From an uncultured Ruminococcus sp. (lineage in GTDB: Bacteria > Bacillota > Clostridia > Oscillospirales > Ruminococcaceae): a DNA stretch of 14,390 nucleotides. The position numbers were made by a program, and so were the translations under genes. Each line of letters opens with the position of its first letter. Position 1 is the stretch's first letter. The notes under the pieces were generated by a model. That model worked only from the letters and a program-made list of their open reading frames with translations, was not told the DNA's origin and did not search any database. Of the stretch, positions 8,002 through 12,757 are shown in pieces. The stretch lies in contig CAMWVM010000012.1 of the NCBI GenBank assembly GCA_947177715.1, forward strand, positions 1 through 14,390, written 5' to 3'.

Positions 8002-8685
8002 TTAATATAAATTGTATTCTATTAATCTGCCTGTAATTTTATTTGAAGCATATTCAATAAAATTAAGTATGCTTTCATAGCTTATATATTTAGGTTCTGT
8101 GTATTCTTTTTTATTGTCAAACCAGCTCCATGTAAGCCATCCCTTGCTGTTTGTAAGCTCACCTGCGGTAAGATAATCTTTCACCTCATAATCTTTAGCA
8201 CCCCATAAGGTATCCTTAGGATTATTTTTAAATGAATATTCCTGCGATAACCTGTTGTCTATATTATCTAAATCAAAAGAAATATATCGAAAATACTCTT
8301 TGTCAGATTGCTTGATATTCAGCTTTTCCATTTCTTCGGTAAACTTCAACCTGATTGTTTTCATAAAAAGCTCGTCTGCAAGCAAATGTGTTAGATAACC
8401 ACAGTATAGATCAAATTCCTTATCGCCCTTGATACAATAGCGTTCAACAAACTCATCAAGACGCTTGTGGAATAGTTCCTGACTTTCATGCTTGAGAAAA
8501 TCAGCATCACGAATATCATCTCTCAGATGAGTATGCTTTTTCATAGCACGAACAAAATTTTCTCTGGAATGTATAGAATCTGGAGCAATGTTTCCCGAAA
8601 AGAATAACGGAACATCTTTTATCCTGTCGTCAAGGATATGGGCTATTCTGTCGGCAATCACTATATGAGTTATTATTCCTGCCAT
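8002..8685 (-). CDS. Zinc-dependent phospholipase C-like protein embedded in the fab operon
   Basis: The 227-residue product resembles the zinc-dependent phospholipase C/S1-P1 nuclease-like all-helical fold, often annotated only as hydrolase. Possible metal ligands appear in the expected order: His7 (GIITHIVIADRI), Asp36 (SGNIAPDSIH), His51 and His53 (KHTHLRD), and an H-x3-D pair His100/Asp104 (GYLTHLLADEL). No signal peptide or membrane segment is evident, so it is probably cytoplasmic, unlike secreted toxin-type phospholipases C. AAGGAT precedes the ATG by about 10 nt, and fabK ends only 24 nt upstream, so it is co-transcribed. It sits exactly where fabD is often found in such clusters but is unrelated to FabD. 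A role in lipid turnover would fit the context but is unproven, and the substrate is unknown. Confidence 0.7.
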   Translation of the reverse strand: MAGIITHIVIADRIAHILDDRIKDVPLFFSGNIAPDSIHSRENFVRAMKKHTHLRDDIRDADFLKHESQELFHKRLDEFVERYCIKGDKEFDLYCGYLTHLLADELFMKTIRLKFTEEMEKLNIKQSDKEYFRYISFDLDNIDNRLSQEYSFKNNPKDTLWGAKDYEVKDYLTAGELTNSKGWLTWSWFDNKKEYTEPKYISYESILNFIEYASNKITGRLIEYNLY

Positions 8686-8709
8686 AAGTTTTTATCCTTT
8701 TGCAAACTG

Positions 8710-9648
8710 TTACTTGCTTAACAATTCCTCTGCCTGTGTGAACATCTCTTCTATCATATCCTTTGCAGGCTCAACCTTGTTTACCATTCCTGCAATAGCT
8801 CCGCAAAGGAATGAACCCTCGTCAAGATTTCCGTCCTGAACAGCTTTTCTAAGCGAGCCAAGTGTGATCTCTTCAAACTCATCAGGAGTAATTGAACCAT
8901 TCATTTCTCCGCTTGCAAGCTTCTTTGAGAACTTCGTCTTTACATTTCTACATGGGTGACCTGTTGAACGTCCTGTAACAACGCTGTCAGTATCCTTAGC
9001 CTTTATAACAAGCTCTTTGTATGTAGGGTGAATCTGACATTCTTCAGCCGCAAGAAAGCGTGTTCCAAGCTGAACGCCTTCTGCACCCAGCATGAATGAT
9101 GCTGCAATACCTCTGCCGTCGGCGATTCCTCCCGCAGCAATAACAGGAATTTCAACTGCGTCAACAACCTGAGGGACAAGACACATAGTTGTGTTTTCAC
9201 CTATATGACCTCCTGATTCAGTACCCTCTGCAACAACAGCGTCAGCTCCTGCTCTCTCCATTCTTTTTGCAAGGGCCACTGACGGAATAACAGGAATAAC
9301 CTTTATTCCCGCCTCTTTCCATGCAGCCATGTATTTCCCCGGATTTCCTGCACCTGTTGTTACAACAGGAACTCCCTCTTCAATAACAAGTTTAGCCAAA
9401 TCCTCTGCATTAGGGCTCATAAGCATGATGTTTACACCAAAAGGTTTCCCGTTTACAGCCTCTTTAGTCTTTCTGATTTGCTCCCTCAAGTAATCAATAG
9501 GAGCAGAGCCGCCTGCAATTAACCCTAAGCCGCCTGCATTTGTTACGGCAGAAGCAAGGGTGCTTTCAGCAATCCAAGCCATTCCGCCTTGAATTATGGG
9601 ATATTTAATACCCAAAAGTTCAGTAATTCTTGTCGTAGTTGTTGTCAT
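8710..9648 (-). CDS. fabK: Enoyl-ACP reductase II FabK (FMN-dependent)
   Basis: FabK reduces enoyl-ACP to acyl-ACP with NAD(P)H and FMN, the last step of each elongation cycle. The 312-residue TIM-barrel protein belongs to the nitronate monooxygenase-like family. It shows YPIIQGGMAWIAESTLASAVTNAGGLGLIAGG at 16-47, GVNIML, VVTTGAGNPGKY, EGTESGGHIG with the conserved His148, PVIAAGGIADGRGIAA and GAEGVQLGTRFLA. Length and motifs fit FabK, and the location in a FAS-II cluster supports that over a nitronate monooxygenase. The ATG at 9648 has GGAG 8 nt upstream, overlapping the end of the preceding gene (5-nt gap). No FabI is seen in the window. Confidence 0.93.
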   Translation of the reverse strand: MTTTTTRITELLGIKYPIIQGGMAWIAESTLASAVTNAGGLGLIAGGSAPIDYLREQIRKTKEAVNGKPFGVNIMLMSPNAEDLAKLVIEEGVPVVTTGAGNPGKYMAAWKEAGIKVIPVIPSVALAKRMERAGADAVVAEGTESGGHIGENTTMCLVPQVVDAVEIPVIAAGGIADGRGIAASFMLGAEGVQLGTRFLAAEECQIHPTYKELVIKAKDTDSVVTGRSTGHPCRNVKTKFSKKLASGEMNGSITPDEFEEITLGSLRKAVQDGNLDEGSFLCGAIAGMVNKVEPAKDMIEEMFTQAEELLSK

Positions 9649-9653
9649 GTAAT

Positions 9654-10049
9654 TTACTCCTCCATCATTATATCAAAATGTCGTCTGTAGCGTTTGGGAA
9701 TGTTGATTCCCACCATAAAACCGATTTCCTGCAAAACGTTTGAAATCACAGAAAAGCCGTCTTTGTAAAACTGCTTTATTCGTCTTGTTTTATCACTTAT
9801 ATTTTTGTAATCGGGAGGACAGATAAAAGTCCAATCTGCACCCTCGTCATCAAGGACAATTCTGAAATATTTATCAATATCTCTATCCGAAAAGCCTGCT
9901 TTCATAAGCAATATGTGATGCTCAATCGCTTCGTCCACATGACTTAATATTACGGTTTGACCGTCAAAAGAAATCAACATCAAAAGCGGTTCATTATCAG
10001 CTATGGTTTTTTTTACATCACTTTCGCAGGGGTAATTTATTATTGTCAT
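9654..10049 (-). CDS. Unknown 131-residue protein between fabH and fabK
   Basis: I do not recognise this family. The product is soluble-looking with no signal peptide or membrane segment. The N-terminal half (NEPLLMLISFDGQTVILSHVDEAIEHHILLMKAG) looks like alternating strands and helix. The middle carries a distinctive segment GADWTFICPPDYKNISDKTRRIKQFYKDG, and the end is basic then acidic (PKRYRRHFDIMMEE). The ATG at 10049 is preceded by AGAGGA. It starts 13 nt after fabH and ends 5 nt before fabK, whose ribosome binding site lies in its last codons, so the two are probably translationally linked. Its place in the operon suggests a role connected with fatty-acid synthesis, but nothing in the sequence says which. 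Confidence 0.75.
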   Translation of the reverse strand: MTIINYPCESDVKKTIADNEPLLMLISFDGQTVILSHVDEAIEHHILLMKAGFSDRDIDKYFRIVLDDEGADWTFICPPDYKNISDKTRRIKQFYKDGFSVISNVLQEIGFMVGINIPKRYRRHFDIMMEE

Positions 10050-10062
10050 AAATCAGTCCTCT

Positions 10063-11076
10063 TTAATATTCAAACACAACTCCGCCGTAAGTAAGTCCGC
10101 CGCCGAAGCCGACAAGGCATATCTTATCGCCTCTCTTTATTCTTCCCTCTGCAACAGCGTCGCAGAAAGCAATAGGAATAGACGCTGAAGAAGTGTTCCC
10201 ATAGCGGTCTATATAAACAATCATTTTATCCATAGAAAGTCCAAGGTTTTTAGCTGCCGTTTCAATAATTCTTACATTAGCCTGATGAGGTACGATAGCA
10301 TTAAGATCATTCGGAGAAATGCCTGCTTTTTCACAAGCCTTAGCAACTGCATTAGGCATAGCCTTTGTTGCAAACTTGTAAACCTCCTTGCCGTCTTGTG
10401 TAAAGAAATAATCCTTAACCTCAGGCATGTCCATATCGAATTCTTCTTTATTGGTACGGAACACATTTTCTGATTTAAGCGCCCTTGAAACTAAGTATTT
10501 AGCACCGTTTCCGTCTGCTCCGAAATATGAAGCATAAAGGGTTTCTTCCTGTTTTTCAAGAACAAAAGCTGCTGCTCCGTCACCAAACAGAATACAGCTT
10601 GAACGGTCGCTATAATCCACAAACTTTGAAAGTTCTTCCGCCGCAACAAGAAGTACGGTTTTCACGTCATCATCAGATTGAAGATATCTTTTTGCCATGT
10701 CAATGCCGTAATCAAATCCTGTGCATGCACAGTTTATATCAATAGCCATACAGCCGATAGCACCAATCTCACGCTGAATCAGACAAGCCATAGACGGAGT
10801 ATAAAAATCAGGAGTGCAGGTTGCAGCAATAATCAAATCAATGTCCTCTGATTTTATTCCGGCATCTTCTATAGCTTCCTTTGAAGCCATTGCACCTAAA
10901 TAATAGTTAGGCTCACCGTTTGAAATATGTCTTGTTTTTATGCCTGTTCGCTGAGTTATCCATTCATCGTTTGTATCCACGATTTTTGCAAAATCCTCGT
11001 TTGTGGCAATAAGCTCAGGAACATATTTTCCTATTCCCTTAATTCTTATGCCTGTTTTCTTTGAACCAGCGTCCAC
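10063..11076 (-). CDS. fabH: 3-oxoacyl-ACP synthase III FabH
   Basis: FabH starts fatty-acid chains by condensing an acyl-CoA with malonyl-ACP. The 337-residue protein has the family's Cys-His-Asn triad: Cys118 in NCACTGFDYG, His264 in VPHQANVRI and Asn294 in YGNTSSASIP, with the terminal GFGGGLTYGG. It also has NDEWITQRTGI and LFGDGAAA. The start is GTG at 11076, with GGGGGT about 7 nt upstream. No ATG nearby fits the family N-terminus IRIKGIGKYVPE. It is the first gene of the cluster and has a long AT-rich leader with candidate promoters. No fabT or fapR regulator gene precedes it: the upstream gene cwlD is divergent. Whether it prefers straight or branched primers cannot be told here. Confidence 0.95.
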   Translation of the reverse strand: MDAGSKKTGIRIKGIGKYVPELIATNEDFAKIVDTNDEWITQRTGIKTRHISNGEPNYYLGAMASKEAIEDAGIKSEDIDLIIAATCTPDFYTPSMACLIQREIGAIGCMAIDINCACTGFDYGIDMAKRYLQSDDDVKTVLLVAAEELSKFVDYSDRSSCILFGDGAAAFVLEKQEETLYASYFGADGNGAKYLVSRALKSENVFRTNKEEFDMDMPEVKDYFFTQDGKEVYKFATKAMPNAVAKACEKAGISPNDLNAIVPHQANVRIIETAAKNLGLSMDKMIVYIDRYGNTSSASIPIAFCDAVAEGRIKRGDKICLVGFGGGLTYGGVVFEY

Positions 11077-11210
11077 AAAATTACCCCCAATTATAAATAA
11101 TTACTTAAATATTTTTATATGCGGTTGTGAAAATATCTAAATTGTGTTATAATAATATCATTAAAATTTACGGAAAAATTTTCTTATGAAAACTTAATCT
11201 AACCTTTTCT

Positions 11211-11239
11211 ATTATAAACTTTTTTTATGGCTTCATAAA
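11211..11239 (-). promoter_or_regulatory. Candidate promoter and overlapping inverted repeat upstream of fabH
   Basis: A perfect -10 box TATAAT (11211-11216, minus-strand sense) lies 17 nt from TTTATG (11234-11239), a poor -35 box (3 of 6 matches). The -35 box is one arm of the inverted repeat TTTATG-GCTT-CATAAA (11224-11239), a possible operator. The predicted transcript would have a leader of about 125 nt before the fabH GTG. The region is very AT-rich, so chance matches are likely. I saw no match to the FapR-type motif TTAGTACC. Confidence 0.4.
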
Positions 11240-11330
11240 GAACATTTTGTGAACAAGTTATATCCAATCCCAATATTTTAATAAATTTTCATGATTGTTT
11301 TGTCGAATGGTAAAAAATAAGACATATGTC

Positions 11331-11434
11331 TAATTCAATAAATAACAACGACTTATGTCCCCCAGCCTCCAACCTATCCTTTCGGATAGCTGTGGCGTTT
11401 GTTGAATGACGGGAAGATGCCCCTTATTGAATTA
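11331..11434. repeat. 104-bp element with 11-bp terminal inverted repeats (MITE-like or structured RNA)
   Basis: The ends are perfect inverted repeats, TAATTCAATAA (11331-11341) and TTATTGAATTA (11424-11434). Inside, AACAACG (11344-11350) can pair with CGTTTGTT (11396-11403, one bulge). CTATCC/GGATAG (11374-11379 with 11384-11389) closes a 4-nt loop that reads GAAA, a GNRA tetraloop, on the minus strand. GGGAAGATGCCCC (11411-11423) is a further small hairpin. Nested inverted repeats fit a miniature transposable element. The GNRA loop would also suit a minus-strand RNA. Positions 11405-11431 recur inverted at 12731-12757 with one mismatch. No coding capacity is seen. Confidence 0.6.
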
Positions 11435-11567
11435 TACATAACACACAAATGAATGTCAACCATTTTAATGTACATTTATGAATATTAGCAATAAAATAAT
11501 CATATTATATACCAACCATTGTTCGGACATACATCGGACATTAGCGAAAGAGAGGAATGATATTCAT

Positions 11568-12302
11568 ATGATTAGAAAAAAGATTCTTACAGCCCTTTGC
11601 TTTGGGATTGTATGTACAGCCGTCGGAATATGCGGATATAACGCTGACAAAAGACTTGTGCTTGAAACTGCATCAACACAAATTTCAGATACAGTGCAAA
11701 AGCCCATAATAGTCCTTGACGCAGGGCACGGCGGTGCTGACGGAGGCTGTGTAAGCGTAAACAACAAATGTGAAAAGGACATTAATCTGAACATATTACT
11801 GTCTTTAAGGGATATGCTTAATATAATGGGTTATGATACCCAATGCACTCGTGAAAGTGATATATCAATTCACGACGAAGGAATTCAGGGGTTAGCAAAA
11901 CAAAAAAAATCAGATATGGATAACCGACTTGCGCTCTTTAATAAATTTGACAATGCCATTGCAATTTCAATTCATCAAAATAAATTTACCGATGAAAAAT
12001 ACAGCGGTGCTCAAATGTTTTACAGTCCCAAAGTCACAGGCAGTGAACAGCTTGCGTCAATTATGCAGAAGCAATTTGTTTCAAAACTTCAGCCTGAAAA
12101 TACCCGTGAAACAAAGCCTGTGGGCGATGAGCTTTTTCTGCTTAACAATGCGAAATGTCCTGCGGTTATGATTGAATGCGGATTTTTATCCAACCATGAA
12201 GAAGCTGCAAAATTAGAAGATGAGAGTTATCAGAAGCAGATTGCATTTACTATTTTCAGCGGAATTTCTGATTTCAAATCAACCAATACTTCTTTACAAT
12301 AG
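11568..12302 (+). CDS. cwlD: N-acetylmuramoyl-L-alanine amidase, CwlD-like
   Basis: Amidase_3 enzymes cut the bond between N-acetylmuramic acid and L-alanine in peptidoglycan. CwlD does this in the spore cortex, where it is needed to make muramic delta-lactam for germination. The 244-residue protein has an N-terminal membrane/signal segment (ILTALCFGIVCTAVGICGY, about 6-24), then IIVLDAGHGGADGG. The four expected zinc/catalytic residues are His54, Glu69, His136 (AISIHQNKF) and Glu203 (MIECGFLSN). The order RESD...EG...KKSDMDNR...SGAQMFY is close to my recollection of Bacillus CwlD, favouring that over a general autolysin, and no wall-binding repeats are present. I chose the ATG at 11568 because AGAGG lies about 12 nt upstream and the signal segment starts there. 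It is the only plus-strand gene in the window. Confidence 0.85.
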   Translation: MIRKKILTALCFGIVCTAVGICGYNADKRLVLETASTQISDTVQKPIIVLDAGHGGADGGCVSVNNKCEKDINLNILLSLRDMLNIMGYDTQCTRESDISIHDEGIQGLAKQKKSDMDNRLALFNKFDNAIAISIHQNKFTDEKYSGAQMFYSPKVTGSEQLASIMQKQFVSKLQPENTRETKPVGDELFLLNNAKCPAVMIECGFLSNHEEAAKLEDESYQKQIAFTIFSGISDFKSTNTSLQ

Positions 12303-12396
12303 GGACAATACCCATGCGGCACTATAAGCAAGATATTCGATGCAAAAACGGGTCGTCTGAGAACAAATTCAGCTGGGCTGAGTTGCACCCCTACAC

Positions 12397-12575
12397 CAAT
12401 TTTGCAAACTTACCATAGCGAGGTCAGAACAATCAAATATCACAAACTGATATCGTGATTTGCGCCGTCTGCGCTTTTACAAATCTTTATCCATTTTGAA
12501 AACTTACCATAGCGAGGTCAGAACAATCAAATATCACAAACCGATATCGTGATTTGCGCCGTCTGCGCTAAGACC
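12397..12575. repeat. Tandem pair of repeat units (units 3 and 4) between cwlD and clpC
   Basis: Units 3 (12397-12475) and 4 (12491-12575) are nearly identical over about 75 nt, with a period near 95 bp. They carry ACCATAGCGAGGTCAGAAC near the start and GATTTGCGCCGTCTGCGC near the end; unit 4 continues TAAGACC. Hairpins visible are GCGC-CGTCT-GCGC and ATCAC/GTGAT, with GGTC/GACC able to close the unit as a three-way junction. They belong to the same family as 6974-7161, where the first stem is GCCC/GGGC, a paired change that keeps the stem intact. Confidence 0.85.
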
Positions 12576-12586
12576 CCTTCACTTAT

Positions 12587-12608
12587 AGCCCCATTTGAGG
12601 CTTTTTTT
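12587..12608 (+). terminator. Probable intrinsic terminator of cwlD
   Basis: AGCC (12587-12590) pairs with GGCT (12599-12602) around an 8-nt loop that allows one further C-G pair, directly followed on the plus strand by a run of seven T. The stem is short, but the T run is strong. It lies about 285 nt after the cwlD stop, beyond repeat units 3 and 4, which would therefore be in the cwlD transcript. Confidence 0.6.
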
Positions 12609-12663
12609 GCACGCAAACGTGCAACTATGAATGAAATATGAAATCAAGTTTGTAGCAATGCAC

Positions 12664-12704
12664 AAAAAATGCACACTCATTTTGTTGAGTGTGCATAATT
12701 TTTA
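12664..12704. terminator. Bidirectional intrinsic terminator between cwlD and clpC
   Basis: An 11-bp perfect stem ATGCACACTCA/TGAGTGTGCAT (12669-12679 with 12686-12696, 6-nt loop) is flanked by T-rich tracts in both directions: TTTTTTG on the minus strand, about 60 nt after the clpC stop, and AATTTTTATT on the plus strand. It should end clpC transcription and back up cwlD termination. Confidence 0.85.
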
Positions 12705-12730
12705 TTCTTCTAAAAATGACTTTGCATTAT

Positions 12731-12757
12731 TTCAATAAGGGGCATCTCCCCGTCATT
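12731..12757. repeat. 27-nt inverted copy of part of the 11331-11434 element
   Basis: This stretch is the reverse complement of 11405-11431 with a single mismatch. It includes TTCAATAAGGGGCATCT at its left side and a GGGG/CCCC mini-hairpin. It overlaps the clpC stop codon (TAA at 12756-12758). With the left copy it brackets cwlD and its downstream repeats, a segment of about 1.35 kb, as inverted repeats. A remnant of a small mobile element or a recombination site are both possible. Confidence 0.7.

Larger units (their letters stand above)
11077..11567. other. Intergenic region between divergent fabH and cwlD
   Basis: This 491-bp region has no convincing gene. From the fabH side it holds the GGGGGT ribosome binding site, an AT-rich stretch with the candidate fabH promoter (11211-11239), a palindrome GACATATGTC (11321-11330), and the 104-bp inverted-repeat element (11331-11434). 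A further AT-rich stretch of about 130 bp should contain the cwlD promoter. I could not find a convincing sigma-A or sporulation-sigma match there. The open frame could be extended upstream to an ATG at 11478, but that stretch lacks a ribosome binding site and protein-like sequence. Confidence 0.7.
12303..12755. other. Intergenic region between convergent cwlD and clpC
   Basis: This 453-bp stretch has no convincing gene. In order it holds about 95 bp of unassigned sequence with a short hairpin (TCAGC-TGG-GCTGA, near 12370), repeat units 3 and 4 (12397-12575), a cwlD terminator (12587-12608), and a 7-bp stem-loop TTGCACG-CAAA-CGTGCAA (12607-12624). These are followed by a strong bidirectional terminator (12664-12704) and a 27-nt inverted copy of part of the 11331-11434 element (12731-12757). 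Confidence 0.75.

Noticed and set aside
11077..11330. FapR- or FabT-type operator upstream of fabH.
   Set aside because: I found no TTAGTACC-like palindrome. The AT-rich dyads present do not match the known motifs well enough.
11331..11434. A known riboswitch class (c-di-GMP, fluoride and others) in the 104-bp element.
   Set aside because: The conserved core sequences of the classes I know are not present. Only generic stems and a GNRA loop are seen.
11478..11567. A start 30 codons upstream for cwlD.
   Set aside because: There is no ribosome binding site before 11478, and the extension would place non-signal sequence ahead of the membrane segment.
12240..12335. A minus-strand reading opposite the cwlD 3' end contains a CPYC zinc-ribbon-like string.
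   Set aside because: It lies antisense to conserved amidase codons, has no ribosome binding site or start, and resembles no complete domain.
12303..12465. The cwlD frame stays open for about 50 codons after its TAG stop, suggesting readthrough.
   Set aside because: CwlD already reaches its normal C-terminus, and the extension runs into the repeat units, which are conserved as DNA and not as protein. Chance is the simplest explanation.
6974..12575. The repeats could be a degenerate CRISPR array.
   Set aside because: Units are about 80-98 bp, occur only in pairs, and lack regular unique spacers. No cas genes are present.
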